Shown: positions 1-14,100 of the stretch, in pieces
How positions within the stretch are numbered: position 1 is the stretch's first letter
Layout: every line of letters begins with the position of its first letter
Source of the DNA: Cheilinus undulatus
Lineage: Eukaryota; Chordata; Actinopteri; Labriformes; Labridae
Length of the DNA: 64,000 nucleotides
Reading direction: 5' to 3'
NCBI RefSeq assembly: GCF_018320785.1
Contig: NC_054873.1
Location: 28,114,196 to 28,178,195, forward strand
Made by a program: the position numbers and the translations under genes
Notes under the pieces: model-generated
What the model saw: the letters and a program-made list of their open reading frames with translations, nothing else
Databases searched by the model: none
Told to the model about the DNA's origin: nothing

Positions 1-3000
1 TGATGAATGATGTAAGGCTCTGATGTACCTCCTTTGGAATCTTCCACTGTAGCCGAGTGGGATACGGTAGGTTTTTGTTTACATCCCCTTTACAGTGTCC
101 CTCTTCTGTGTAGCCAAGATGGAAGCAGTCTGTTGAAAGGACATACTACACAGACAGACAATGACAGCTGAAATTACCTGAGAACTTTAAATCACTGTTT
201 TATGATACAGTGTTGATAACCTTTTTTACCTCCCACATATGTCCAACAATTGGAGCGTCAGCCCAAGAATGTTCAGCACTGATTCCCATTTTACCATTTG
301 GATAAGAGATCAAGGTGAAAGATTTATCAAACCATCTGTGGGAGAAGAAGAACGGGTGGCAAGCACAGTTAGTCTAAACAGTAATGCTGCTACTGTCAGT
401 ATCATTCCTTTGATCCTCTGCCTACCTGTCGTAACATTTTCCATGAAGTAGGGACTTGGCGTAACTATCAAGTGAACGTTTCTTTGCAGGGTCATAACCC
501 TGTGGCTCATCATCTAGTGTCAGGAAGAAGGCAGCTGACTCCACAGCATCCAGGGACACTTTGTTTGCTCCTTGGCCAAAGTATTTAACACGAGTCTGAG
601 CCCATGGAACTCTAAAACATGATGTCAAGTTAAGAATATATATAGATTTTTTTTTTCTTATGTGTCTGCTATTCCACTTAGTGTGCGGTTTTATACCTGT
701 TTCCTGCAGTCAGGGAAGCTAGTTTGAGTTCTCCTGGCTGTGGTTCTGAGGTATCATTGAGGATCCTTTGAAACTGCATCTCCAGTTCACTGGGTAAGAG
801 GTGGCGCCCCCCAGTGTACAGCCACACCTGGAAGAAACGGCCCTTGTGATAGACAACCAGGTGCTTACGGTCAGTCAGGTGCTGTACGATATCTAAAGGA
901 GAAGGAGGACAACCAGAGGAAAAGTGTGTGGATAAAGGAGGAATAAGGGTGAGAAGTATTACCATCATATGTGATAAACTATACACACATGTTTGTGCAA
1001 AGCTATAGATACAACTCTTCTACCTGTTTCAATTCCAGGGATACGGGTGGTGTTAAACATCCTCTCCATCTGTGTGGAGCACATGGGAACAGTCCCCAAA
1101 GCCCTCAGCTGGGCAAAAAGGAAAAAAACAACAAAATATTACAATTAAGTTATCCAAGACATGAAAGATTTAAAGAAAAATAAAGGTTTGATGTTCATAC
1201 TTGAGCTTGAGCGAAGATCATAGGAAACAAGTTAAAAGTACAAGACTAAGAAAGGATATGATTGTATCAAGCCTTGTAGGTGTCTGAGATTGAGTAAGAA
1301 AGTCAAAACAAGCCTTACCGGTGCATGTTCACCACGCTCCAGTTTGCGTCTGTACTGCAGCATTGCATGCACCATATTTCCTGCCCGTGCAGCTTGTCGG
1401 TGTGTTGGAGTCACATACAAGAGGTCCTTCACATAGATTTATTCAATAAACAGAGGAGGCAGACCAAAAAGAGAAAGTCAAATCACATTAATCATAAATC
1501 AGAGACATGTTCTCCCAAAATGTTTGGTTTAAAGCTGGGGTTCCCAACCTTTTATCCTCAGGCCCCCCTACTCATATCTCAGACAAGCTAAGCCCCCCAG
1601 GACCTACTTGGAACATTTAAACATCGATTTTAATTGTTTCATTGAGAATACTCCAACATAATACACCACATACACATTCTTGACAAAAGATCTATCTGTG
1701 TAAAAAAGTCATTATTATGTATTATATGATAATAAAGATCTAGTGATAATCAAAAAAAAAAAAAACCTCAAGTTTAAAGGTATTAATCTAAGAGACTTTT
1801 TTCTCCAAAATGTTGTAAATGTACAGGAACCAGAACAAAGGTTTTTTTAAACTCATAAAGTTGAAAAATTGAAAGTCAAACCATTGTCTTCACAACTGCT
1901 GCATTAAGCTGATCAAATAACTGTCCACCTTACCATTATATAAAAGTTACTGTTGACCATGATAGGACTCCTGCCACGAAGGTAGATGTACTCCTCCCAC
2001 CAGTCACTGACCTAAAAATTAACCATTTATTACTGTATAAAACAGCAATTAGATAACATCTGAGTACAGTGTTAAACCATTTTTACTCTACTCACATAAT
2101 TAGTTGCCCACCAGGATTTTAGGATGAGATATCTCTGAAGCCTGGCCGCTTTTGAATCTTTAAACTCATTGGCCAGAATCTCCATCTGATTGTACTGCTC
2201 AGTGTCCAGCAGGGGTCGGACTGACTCCAGGTACTGTGGGGGAAAATGAGGTGTATTGTTTCAGCTCAGTGATCATTGCTGTGCAGAAACAGCAGATATA
2301 ATTGTACACACAGACAAACAGTAATGTAAAGACATTCTGTTGGATGCAATGAAAGTCCAATCACAGTCTAAAATGTTACAAAAATGCATAACTTAAAAAA
2401 TGTACTCTATTGGATGTATCCTCTAATAGTTCTTTTGGTTTGGAACAGTCAACACTTACACACCCTGTGAATTGTATCCTCCACACTGGGTACAGGCAGT
2501 CTGGGTAAAGAGGCCTGGAAACTGTAGAGGAGCGGCCTGCGACCAGAGAACATCTTCACCAGGCTCTGTGTCAAACAACAAACTGGACATGTAACATGCT
2601 CAGTATCCCCAGTAGTGTTCACAGTTACTTTTGAAACTAACTCGTTAGATTACTGAGTTACTTACTGAGAAAAGTAATTAATGACATTACTGCGTTACCT
2701 ACTGAAAAAGTAACGTGTTAGAGTACTTTTGCATTACCAAATATCAAACTCTTTTAACCAATCGGTCCACTTGTTGGTTGTAAAAATAACATATAACGAC
2801 TGCCACTGAATGTGTGGACCAAGCTTATTATAGTTCTGGATTTTTCATTAGTTTTTATTCTTATTTAGTTTTTACCTTTTGTTTTAGATTTCAGTTTCAT
2901 TTTTGTGGTTTATCCTGCTGGTTGGGGTGGGGTGGGGGGTGGGGGGTGGGGGGGGGGGGGGGGGTTGGCAATATGGGACACCTGTCAGGGGCCAGACCCA

Positions 3001-3756
3001 AAAAAGCTCTTCACTTTTCATTTATTCAATTTTGATGTTTAAATACACCTCAAGGCCTAAAACTAACCATTGGGTCTTCTGTAATCAAATCAGGCCACTT
3101 TTCTCTATACTAGCCTGGGTGTTCATGTCAGACAGCATGCTGCTGTCAAAGACTAAAACTAAAGATATTTCTCTAATATTAAATTCCTTTTAGTTAGTTT
3201 TTTCAGCACAGAATTAAGTTTTAGTTTTAGTTTTTCTCATAAAGATTATTTTTTATTTAGTTTTGGTCATCTAAAATGATTTCCCCCTTTTAGTCTGAGT
3301 TAGTTATTAGTTTGAGTTAGTTGTTATTTAGTTAGTTTTAGTTAACTATAATAACCTTGGTGTGGACTCTACCGTCATTTAACATCCTAATTGTGGTCCT
3401 GGAATCTGTATCTCTGCAGTCTGATTACACCACTAAGAGATGTAGAAACCTTTACAACTATTTAACTCTTTTTTTATTCAGCCATTAGAGGGTATATAAG
3501 CCATTTTGAGGCTTGTTGGTCATTTTATATTATGATTATTTTGTCTATGTTATTGCAAACAACATGCAACACAGTTTTTCCTATTCTTCACCAAATGTCA
3601 GCCATTCCTCCATATTTTGCATGGGGGAAAACTGCACAGTTTTCCTGGTTTTTCTATAAGACTACTATTTCAACAATTTATTAAAAAACAATGATAAGGA
3701 ATAGAACAAAAGTTGTTTATTTTTAACATATTGAAGGCTGTGGTAATCCCCTTCAA

Positions 3757-3817
<61 letters not shown>

Positions 3818-5122
3818 TTTTCTACATTTCAAAAATCATTTTTGAAATCTTGAAATTAAATAAAGCATGAAAAGTTGTTGCTCATTGTCAACATATCCAA
3901 GGGTGTGCATTTTACATGTAGTGAATAAAAGATATTTCATTTTTTATTTGTTCTACATTACAACAGCAAGGTTTTGCCCTTCAACTGGCATTTAAATGGT
4001 CAGATTCCCCCGAATGAATTCATATTTGATATTTATGGTCAAGTCTGATCTTGATTATAACTAATGCTGAAGAAGTTGGAAAAATATTTTATTAAATCAT
4101 TTTTGCTGTTATTTATGAAAGCTGTCATTTTTGGCCATGAACACCCTGAATGTAAGAATTCATTTCACACAATTTAAGGGTTAAATAGGTCCTTATTTTC
4201 CTCCAGAGTTTCACTTTCTAATCAGTTGGGAAGGAATGGAATAATCATCAACCCTTCACAACATTTTCTACATTAATATCCAGTTACAACCTTTTTACCC
4301 AACATTATAAAAGTATGAGAAAATCAGAGCTTACCATGAGCACAACTGCATAAATGCTGCTGTGTAAATACAGTCAAGGTAAAAATGTTGGTGAATATCT
4401 TAGGTCTCAGTCACACTAAGTGAAATAGAAAAGGACAGACATACCAGCCATAATTTGGTTGATGTGCTCATTTTCCCATGGGATTCAAAAATCCATCCAT
4501 GGTAGGAGAGCAGAGCTTTCAGCGTGTATCTGAGGAGGTAGATGAGGAAGAGCCACAGTCCAGTGGCAAACAGGATGGAGCTCAGCACCGCTCGGGTCTG
4601 CACTGACATATAGTCTCTGCTCAGAACAGGAAAAATATGAAACCATTATAATAATAATAATTATCACCACCCAATAATGAGATAATAATTTTTATAGCAG
4701 ATGTAAGAGATTATTTTCTGACCTGAGTGGCAGGTTGTCCTTGATTGTGTGAATCATTCCTAGAGATGGGTCTATGCGAGTGTACAAGGAACTCATCATG
4801 ACAATCACAACTATCAGCCAACTGGAGGGACTGGCAGGATAGACTCCAGCTAGTACTCCATTCTGTGAAGGAGGGTCAATATATGTTAAACATCACATCA
4901 TTATTTCAAATATCTTCACCTTGTTGTGATGTTAATAGGTGGCAACATGTATCATCGAAGCCACACAGTGTTCTGCTGTACCTTGAGTTGAATGGCTTTC
5001 TTCTTCCATGCTGTCACACTTGACAGGTAGATGTTTTTGATGACCTCTTGGCTCAGTTTAAGGTCCACACCATCTGGGCGTACAGTGAACTGGAAGCCCA
5101 CCGCCTGATGGGCCTCGGCCAT
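1..5122 (-). CDS. cpt1b: Carnitine O-palmitoyltransferase 1 (CPT1B by synteny), 3' part outside window
   Basis: CPT1 sits in the outer mitochondrial membrane and transfers long-chain acyl groups from CoA to carnitine, the committed step of fatty-acid import. Twelve coding exons join in frame to 523 codons (minus strand): 5122-4982, 4862-4723, 4616-4445, 2565-2464, 2233-2096, 2011-1934, 1426-1319, 1108-1024, 892-697, 611-426, 335-230, 145-29. A non-coding leader reaches an AG acceptor at 5135-5136. The start is the family-typical MAEAHQAV with the regulatory N-terminus. Two membrane segments follow ([31 protein letters not shown]). Then come [14 protein letters not shown] and the catalytic histidine, about residue 471, in AEHSWADAP. 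The last exon seen ends at LQWKIPKE; roughly 250 C-terminal residues are off the edge. Residues are a mix of CPT1A-like and CPT1B-like, so the paralogue is called from its linkage to chkb and mapk8ip2. Confidence 0.93.
2617..2742. repeat. Remnant of GTTACTTTT-type inverted repeat
   Basis: This intronic stretch of cpt1b has repeated GTTACTTTTG, GAAAAAGTAAC and TTACTGAG motifs in opposing orientation. The pattern resembles the ends of a common teleost non-autonomous hAT-like repeat. No target duplication could be recognised, so this is a weak call. Confidence 0.4.
2820..3359. mobile_element. Non-autonomous hAT-like element with perfect 8-bp target duplication
   Basis: The 540-bp element lies in a cpt1b intron. 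It starts CAAGCTTATTATAGTT and ends AACTATAATAACCTTG, giving inverted ends of about 16 bp with one mismatch. Both flanks carry the identical octamer GTGTGGAC (2812-2819 and 3360-3367), the target duplication length of hAT transposases. No transposase coding is seen. It contains a G-rich run at 2921-2965. The interior is rich in TTAGTTTT-type motifs. The perfect flanks suggest a fairly recent insertion. Confidence 0.8.
2921..2965 (+). repeat. G-rich tract
   Basis: Almost pure G interrupted by single T residues, inside the hAT-like element. It has enough G runs to form a G-quadruplex on the plus strand, and is likely to vary in length. Confidence 0.8.
3759..3812. repeat. (AT)n microsatellite
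   Basis: An uninterrupted AT dinucleotide tract of about 54 bp in the long cpt1b intron between exons 4616-4445 and 2565-2464. Confidence 0.95.
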
Positions 5123-5134
5123 CTTTGAACAGAG

Positions 5135-8100
5135 CTAAAACATAATCAGGTAGTATTTACTCGTATTGCAGAATTTTGGATTCCTGGATGGAAACAATAA
5201 GTTATTCTTTTTTTTTTCTCTCAGTTGCAGTCTTGCTTTGCGATAGCTTGGATTTTCCCCCCAAAGATTTCAGTCTTCATCTTCAATGTCTGCTGGTATT
5301 TAGAAATCTAGTAGTGTCTTATTCCTGTTAGCTCTACACAGAATGATTCCGCTGCCAAGACCCACATTTCAATTGAGCCATTCATACTCCGTTACATAAT
5401 GCTTTGGTAATTTAAACTTGCCAGTTAGACTACAAATAAGGATGACCAGGGGTCTTTTGTTTTGTTTCCCCTCAAAAAAACTGTAAATTGTGTAAACTTG
5501 AACACTCAAAACTGTAGCATTCATTCAGGTTGAGTTTCTCTGCTTATCTGTTTGTTTAAAATGGGAGGGGGTGGGGGCAGTCGAATGTGGTTCAGCATTA
5601 AGAGTTTGTATTCTGTGAAGTTCAGAAGGGTCATTTATTATGTTATTATTGCAATAGTCTTATAAATTCCCAAACAACAATATTTAGAGTTCACAAATCA
5701 ATGTAATGACTAGCTTGACAGGTCTAGGATTACTTTTTCCATGTCATCTGACTGAGCAGTCACCAAGTGGGACAAAGTTCATTGGCCCGATATAGTCATG
5801 CACCAGCTGAGCATGTGCGCAGACCTCAGATGGGCATGAAAATATAAACATAGAGTGCCAATGGCTGAATACGAAATCCTACAATAATACAGAGCTGTGT
5901 CAGAATCTTTTAAACAAGTTGGCTGTCAGGATTTATTTCAACAGAATAAACAGAGATAAACTTCCCCCTGTATGTTAAGGACCTGATTTCTTAGATTTCT
6001 TACACACATTGGCCAAGTAAAAAGTGGCCTATATTCTTAAAAAAAAAAAAAAAAAAAGTAAAATCCAGCCTGTATTATTATTGAGTTGTCAAAACATGGA
6101 GCAGATACTACAATCAACAAGAAAAACCTCTGCAGTTATCACAGCTACATTCAGAGCTAAGATTCACACAGAAAGACAAAGCTGTAATTTGTACCTCTCT
6201 CAGGCCACAGTCAGAAGAATCCACTCATGCAAGGTCGAGCTGGGACTTTGTTTTCTTCCAGCGATTCAGTAAAACTTCTCTGTGCTTGGGCTTAAATGCT
6301 CAGTGTGACTCCGGTGCCCTTGAATTGGCTCTCCTCAGGTAGTGAGCTCAGAGCTGCTTCTCCTCCCCCCTTACCCAACACCACACTCTCTCTCTCTCTC
6401 TTACTTCCTCCCTCACCCTCTCTCATGACATGCTTCTTTTTGTAACACAACACCAAACACAGTCGAAGCCTAACCTCAGGTGTCATGTGCTTTGAGGTCA
6501 CTGCTATGAAACTGAATCTGCTGCTGCTTCTGCAGAGCTGTGTTTGGATGGAACTGAGAGCAATGTGACGTTTCCTTTTCACTGACTAAGTGAAGAGGAA
6601 TGTTTTACTGTGATGACAGGGAGGTTTTTTTATGCTGAAAATAGATAAAATAAAGTTATTCAGGGCTGAAGATCTTGTCCTGAAAAAGTGGGATTTTTGG
6701 CAATGTCATCAAACTTAAAATCAATGAAAAATGTTGCAAAGAAAGGACAATTGTAACCCTCTGAGACCAAGCCTTTGTGTGCCATGTATTTCAAGTTTCC
6801 TAAATTTATTGGGAAAAAAGGACCTGATAAGTAAAAAGAAAAAAAAATTGTCTTTTTAACAGGAAGTTAACACAAAAAATGTCTGCACAATCAATTTATT
6901 TTTTACTGTAAAAAACATTAAAACTACCTTTGTGTAACAAAAAGGAAATAAAAAGAATAAGTATTATAAGACTTCTATTTGAAAGAAATCATTTTCACAA
7001 AGATCATGGGTTTCTTTGGCTGTTCAAAAACGTACCTGTTAAGAATAACAAATCTTCTGAATTTCATCTGTCTACAGTAACACATTGCCAAAATTCCTGT
7101 GAAAGTTTTTGAGAACTTTTGAGAATATTACCCAATAATTCCTGAAATATTCCAAAATGTGTAAGTAGAAGTTTCTAGACAACATTCAGTCAAATTCTAA
7201 AGAACTTTAAACAATTTTCAATTAAATGAATCAAAATTTCCTAAAATAAGCTTAAGTTTTTAGTGAAGATTCCCTAAAATTTCCATGAAAAATCTTGAAA
7301 AAATCTTCAAGGAAATTCCAACTATTTTCAAGCATTTACCCCAAAAATAAACCAAGAACATATGTTAAATTTGCCAAGCCCCCCTCCCCCCCCACACACA
7401 CACACAAAAAACCCTAACAAATGCACTAAGATTTTCAGGATTTTGTGAAACTTTCCAACTTTCCAAACAAAATTCCTAAAATTACCATCCAGTTTCACTA
7501 AAATTTCAATTAAAATCTCACAAAAACAAATTTAAACAGTTGAAAATTCAACAAATTCCAACATTTAAAAAGATTCCCCCAAAATTTAAGAAAATTCACA
7601 AAAATTTCCATGCAATTCCTGAGAAATTCCAACAAAATTTCCTTTATCTACCATCCAATTTCCTGGTATTATCAAGGCCAAAATGTTAGTAAAAATTTCA
7701 AAATAAATTCCAACATTTCAAAATCTTCCCCCCAAAAATACACAAGAATTCAAACAAAATGTCAATGCATTTTTCCCAAACATGTTCTCAAAATATTTCC
7801 AATCATGTCCCAGAAAATTCCAAGCAAATTCCCTGAAATACCTGAAAACATCAACAAAATTCTCACAAAAATTGCTTGAAATTTCTGTAACTTATTGAGG
7901 TATTCCCCTGAAATTTCATTTAAAAATTTCAAAGCAAATTTCCCCAAATTTCCAAACAAATTTAGACAATGTTTCAAGAATGTTTCCTTTTAATCTCCAT
8001 GCAAACTCTCGAAAAATTTCTTATCAAGTCCTGGAAAATTTATGCAATGGAGGGGGGGGGGGGGGGTTGTTGCCTGTCCAGTGTGTCCAAAATCCAACAG

Positions 8101-8199
8101 AACCATGGTCTAATGCACTGATAATACACTTTGAATTTATCTGAGACATTTGTATTATCAAACCTCACTGAATGTGTAGTATGAAAAGCACCTACAACA
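5135..8199. other. Intergenic region between kelch gene 3' end and cpt1b 5' end
   Basis: No gene was recognised. The right-hand part (about 7110-8040) is the AC-skewed quasi-repeat listed separately. There is a poly-A run near 6039-6057 and a CT-rich run near 6385-6420. The cpt1b promoter and any non-coding first exon must lie here. The segment around 6230-6580 is a candidate by position only, with no firm motif. A G run lies at 8052-8066. Confidence 0.6.
7110..8040. repeat. AC-skewed quasi-repeat of AAATTTCC-like words
   Basis: About 0.9 kb is built from imperfect words such as AAAATTCC, AAATTTCC and CCAAAAT, with few G on the plus strand and no strict period. Short open frames inside are compositional. 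A stretch of the complementary composition (GGAATTT and GAAATTT words) occurs at 18360-18790, so the two look like the same repeat class in opposite orientation. Confidence 0.65.
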
Positions 8200-11100
8200 T
8201 TAAAAGTGGAGATAAAATACAGATTCATAGCGGGTGGAGATGGGTAATGGCGGGAGAGCTTGGAGGGAGAGAGTGTGGAGATCCAGCTTTGCAACAGAGT
8301 TGTGTGCTATACTCGGCATCAGGACTTGGTGGCCTATAATGGTACCTTGTCCGGCAAATGCCACTTTCTCAGCCCTCTGCACCTAAAAATAAAGCGTGTA
8401 AAGATTTATAAAATAATCACAACATTAGAAGCATATTTTGACTAAGATACAATCCAGCATTTTCTAAAGTAAAGAGTAAGTGCTGTTTTCCTTATCGCAG
8501 CATACCTCTCCCCATCTCTGTGACTGTACACAGAAAGTTGTCACCACATTCTCTGAGTTGTTCCCACCAATCACAAACAGCCTGTCGGTGGCACCCAGGA
8601 AGTAAAGAACAGGGAGATCTGTATCTGCTCTGGTGAGGGTGGGGAGCAGTTCAGACCAGGAGTCTAGACAAAAAGAATAGAGACACATTTTCATGCATGC
8701 ACCGAATCATCTGAACTGTTCATACAAGCTTCATGGACTGAGTAAACAGCACATTTCTTCTTGGTCAACAAATAAATGTGACTTTTCCTTACCTTCCCTT
8801 GTATTGTACTGAAGGAGTAGTTTCTCTCCAGTTCTTTGGATGCTCCCCAACACATAGAGACAGTGTTTGAGGCTGGTGGCAAGGGGGACGTCATGGGATA
8901 AGGACATGGTAAACTGGAAGTCAGTGAGCGGCAGTGATGACACAAACCTAAGGCAGAGATTAAAGTCAAATATTTGAAGTATATTAAGATTTAAGATTTA
9001 TTTATTGTCATTCCAAAACATGATGCACATGAGGAGGAATGGAACACAGTTACAGATGTCCGATCATCAGCTTCTGCATAACTAAGATAAAAACTAGATA
9101 ATAAATTAAAATGTAATAAAAAGAAGCATACGCACACTTAAACTCGAGAGCAGCAGTTACATTAAAAAGTGCAGAGTGATTTAAAATTTCAATGATGTTT
9201 AAGTGTAGCTATTGCACATCATAGTTATAAATGATTTTGCATTCAGTTTGAGGCGGTGGCAGGGTTACTGAGTCTAACAGCAGTCAGGAAGAAGCTGATC
9301 TCTAGCCTGGTTGTTTTGGCTCTGATGCTGCACCGCCTCCAGCCAGAGGGGAGCAGCAGGGAACAGTCCATGTACAGGATGGGTGGGGTCCTTCATGACA
9401 CTGCTAGTCTTACTTCTTACTTCTACATCTGTTGCTGTAGATGTCACTAACTGTGATCTTCGGTGCAGTCTTAACCACCTGCTGCAGAGCCTTTCTGTCT
9501 GCAGCAGAGCAGTTTCCATTCCACACTATAATACATGAGGTGAGGATATTCTCTACTGCACTGCTGCTACCAAGCTGCTGTAGTTGGGGCCCCAGGGGAG
9601 TTTGTTGTCCAGTCGCCCCCCCCCCCCCCCAAATATTTAAAGGAGGGGACGACTGCCACCTCAGCTCCTCCAGTGTATAGGGGTGGGGGGTGGTTCACGG
9701 TCGCCTTCATGAAGTTCACAATCATCTCTTTTGTTTTCCCCTAATTAAGACAGAGGTTGTTGGCCCTACACAAGACCCCCAGTTGTTCCACCTCTCACCT
9801 GAAAGCTGACTCATCATTTTGAGAGATGACTACCTACCACTGCTGTATCGTCTGAACTTGATGTGATTACTGCAGCGTGGTGCATGACAGTCTTAGGTCA
9901 GCAGGGTGTAAAGCAGAGGACTGAGGACACATCCTTGTGTGTGTTTATGTACACACTGCTTCCTCTTGCCTCTGGGTTGGTGTGGGTTCCAACGTCATGC
10001 CGCTGGCTTTAGCAGCTTCATTCTGCCCAGCTTTGTTTTCAGATTCGGTGGTAAATCCGTGTCATTCCTGCTGCAGATTTCACAGAGTTCAGGTCTCATT
10101 TTTGACATTCCCAACACATTTACACTTGCTATCTGAGCTATCTAAGCCAAAACCGAGAGCTTGAGAAACTGCTGCACTGCCGCGCACCACCATCTTTGTA
10201 TCTAATTGATTTTTATAAAATCATTGGAGATTGAAATCAATTGGAAAAGACAGCATAACATTTCAATGTTACCTGTAAAACATTTCCCCATACAAACCTC
10301 CATGTGTCCTCCCATGGGTCATAGCATTCAACAGCTGTATAAAGGGCAGTGCTGGAGTCTGGAGTCACCAATGAGTCCAGGTACCAGCCACCCACTGAGT
10401 AAATGCTGCCTTCACAGACCACTGCACTGTAGTGCCTTCTGTGCTGTGGAAACAACAGACAGTAAAAGCTAAGGTTTTATAAAGACAAAAAATGTGTTTT
10501 ATTTCTACAAGCTGGAAGACCATCTTACCTTAATCATGGGAGCTGTGGCAGCCCACATATGGGTGAAGGGATTGTACCTAAAAGAGGTCATCTTGAAATC
10601 CCAGCCTCTTTTCACACGCTGCCTGTAGCCTCCTATAATGTACAGGTAATTATACAGCACCACTGTAGTAAAACACCACTTATCTGCCCTGAAAGGAAGT
10701 TCTGTAGCCGAGCACCAATGTCCACTGTCCTCAGACCCTTTTAAAACAAACATATGCCGCGCTAGCTCTGTTTCTGGATCGTTCCAGGAGGTCAGGTTCT
10801 CTTTTCTAAGGCAGCAGAGACATGGTTCTCCTTGTGTTCTCAGGTTCACCACTTCAGCCTGATCTTCTTCATCCAGACTCCTATGGTAGGAATTGTAAAC
10901 AGTGACAAGAAAGTAATGCACAGCATGCTCAGTTTTTGTCCTAATATTTCTTGCCATCTTTATATACCATTAGATATTCCATACTTAAAGAGTTGATGTA
11001 GCTCCAGTAGGTTTCTGCTCAGGTAGGTGAAGACGGTCATCTTCAGCTCCTCACAGCAGATCTCTTGAGCCAGATTCAGGTAAGACAAACAGTTATCTGG

Positions 11101-14100
11101 GCTGAGGACATCAGACAGGACTGACAGGCATTTTGAGAGGAAGACCTCAACCAGGAGATAGCTGCTTACCTCCAGGGGCAGAGAGAGTAAAAAAGATAAG
11201 AAGTATAAGGCATAGATAACTTCTAAAATCCAAAGATTAACTGAACGAAGATAAGGTCTATTTACCATGTGTACAAAAGTATTCAACCCTGGGATGTTTA
11301 ACCCCTTTATTGATTTTATAAATCAGTCATGGTCAACATAATTTGGCTTTATTTAACAAAAAACTTTAATGTCAAAATGAACTCAGATGTGTAAATCTGC
11401 CTAGATCATGTCGTCCTCACAAACTGAGTGACTGTGCAAGAAGGAGACTAGTGAGAGAGGCTACCAAGACACCTATTATTACCCTGAAGAAGTTACAAAC
11501 TTCAGCAGCTGCAATGGGAGAGACTCTGCATACAACTGTTGCCCGGATTCTTAACCAGTCAAAGCTTTATGGGAGAGCGGCAAAGAGAAAGCCACTGTTG
11601 AAGAAAATTAAATCTCAACTAGACTTGACCAACAGACGTGGGAGACTCCATGTTCAAGTGGAAGAAAGTTCTTTGGCCTGATGAAGCCAAAATGGTGCTT
11701 TTTAGTCATCAGACAAGACATTATGCTCATCACCCCAAACACACCATCTCCACTGTGAAGCACAGTGGTGGCAGCATCATGTTGTGGGGATGCTTCTCAG
11801 CAGCAAGCCCTGGAATGCTTATAAATGTAGAGGGTAAAATTGATTGTGGCAACATATAGGAAAATCCTGGAGGACAATCTTACTCAGACTGCAAGAAAAC
11901 TATAGATTGGGAAAATATTAATTTTCCAGAAACACAATAACCTGATAACCTGACACGCCAGATGGTTTGTTTCACCCATCCATCTGGAAACCTTCCATAG
12001 ACAGCATTTGGGAAAGGGCATGTAATATCCTTATGTGCGCAATACGCACAGTTTGTGCATTAAGAGACATCGTAGTTTGATACATGTTCACATCTCGCGA
12101 GAGTTACAGTGTTTGTAGGAAAAACTGATGCTCAATAAAGAAGATGTTCCACGGCAGCTACAGAGTGTTATTATTATTCATGTAAAAGCCAGAGGGCAAG
12201 TACAACATGGTGTCAGAATAGAGGTTCGGATACCCGCCGATGGACGCAAAAATGGAAACATATGGTGTGCCAACCCCTAAGATGGACTGGGACTTGACGA
12301 ACCTGCTGGAGGCATGGCGCCATTTCCATCAGCATGTGGAGCTAATGTTCTCAGGTCCCCTGCGTGAGAGGCGCGAACAAGATAAGTGCAGTTATCTTCT
12401 CTTGTGGATAGGAGAAAAAGGACGGGATGTGTTTAACACCTGGACCGCACAGAGGATGAAGCTAAGCAGCTAAAGATGTACTACGATAAGTACAAAGAAT
12501 ACCCCACACCAAAGTCCAACCCAATATATGCCAGATATCACTTCCATGAAAAAATGCAAGGCAGCAGTGAGACTTTTGAGCACTCTGTAACAGAACTTAA
12601 ACTGTTAGTCACAGACTTTGGCTATCCAAACAGCAACGAAATGTTATGAGATTGCATTGTGTTTGCTACCAACTCCCCCATGTGTACGAGAAGCTACTCA
12701 GCCAGGGTGCAGAGCTCACCCTAGAAAAGGCAACTGATATCGTTTGCTCACACGAGTTAGCACAGATGCAACTGAAAGAAATGGTTGGAGGCAGAGAGCA
12801 CAGCCATAAAGCAGTTCATGCAATAAATTCAAGACCAGAAGCAAGATGCCAAAATGCCCTTCAGCTTGATAAACAAAGGGAGCACAACACAGCAAACAAA
12901 AGGCACAGCAAATGTAGAGGCTCACATAGCCTAAAGGACACATGTCCCACAAAAGGAAAACAATGTCTGAAATGCAAAAAATTCAACCATTTTGCCAAAG
13001 TCTGTAAGTCAAAACCTCCACTAGAGACAAAACCATACAGAAAATATGTACACAGTCAGAGAAGATAGTACAGAGGACTCTGAAGTGCTGTACATAGATG
13101 GCCTCATAACTGAAAACACATATGAGATTAACAAACAAGCTTTTGCAGAACTGGAGGTTGGTGCTTCACAACAAAAGATAAAATTCAAAATAGACACTGG
13201 AGCACAGATTAATGCCCTCCCAGAAAGCATGTTTAACACACTGTTTAAAGACAGTGTCTTAAATCAAGCCACACATAAACTAAGCTCTTATGGAGGAGAC
13301 ATGCTGAGCACAGAAGGCACCTGCTAGCTTAAACGTAAATACAAAGGCTGATCAATAACGCTACAGTTTTATGTTGTTAGCACAAAAGCCCCACCCATCT
13401 TAAGACTGAGAGCTAGTTTGGACATGGACCTTATTAAACTGGCGCTGGAGGTATATGAGACAACACAGGAAACAGAAAACAACACACAAAACATAATGAA
13501 GGAATATGCAGATGTCTTCCAGGGCATTGGAGAGTTCCCAGGAGAATGTAATCTCCACATCGACCCAAATGCTACACCAGTAGTTTACCCCCGACACAGA
13601 GTTCCCATCCCGCTACAGGGCCGCCTGAAGGATGAGCTTGACAAGATGGAGATAAAAAACATAATCTGCAAGGTAACAGAGCCCACAGACTGAGTAAATG
13701 AACTTCTTGTTGTTGAAAAACCCCTTAAAAACAAAGGGTGTGCCTCGACCCTAGAGACCTCAGCAAAGCCATCCAAAGATCTCTCTACCCCCTGCCAACG
13801 CTGGAGGATGTCACCAGAAAGCTTGCCGGAGCACAGTATTTCAGTGTTTTAGATGCGTGATCAGGCTACTGGGCCATAAAACTGAGCACTGATTCATCAC
13901 TCCTAACAACATTCAACATGGCTTTTGGCAGATAAAGATTCCTCAGGCTGCCGTTCGGGATAAGCTCAGCTCAAGATGAGTTTCAGAGACGTGTTGATGA
14001 GACATACGAAGGTCTTGATGGAGTAGCTGCCATTGTTGACGACATCTTGGTCGAAAAGTATACAAGAGCATGACAAAAACCTGAGAGCAATGTTGCAACG

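Noticed and set aside
2814-3193. Gly-rich open frames
   Set aside because: They read through the G run of a non-autonomous transposon.
7610-7977. Open frames on both strands in the AC-skewed tract
   Set aside because: They are by-products of a G-poor quasi-repeat, with low-complexity Lys/Asn/Ile/Phe composition.
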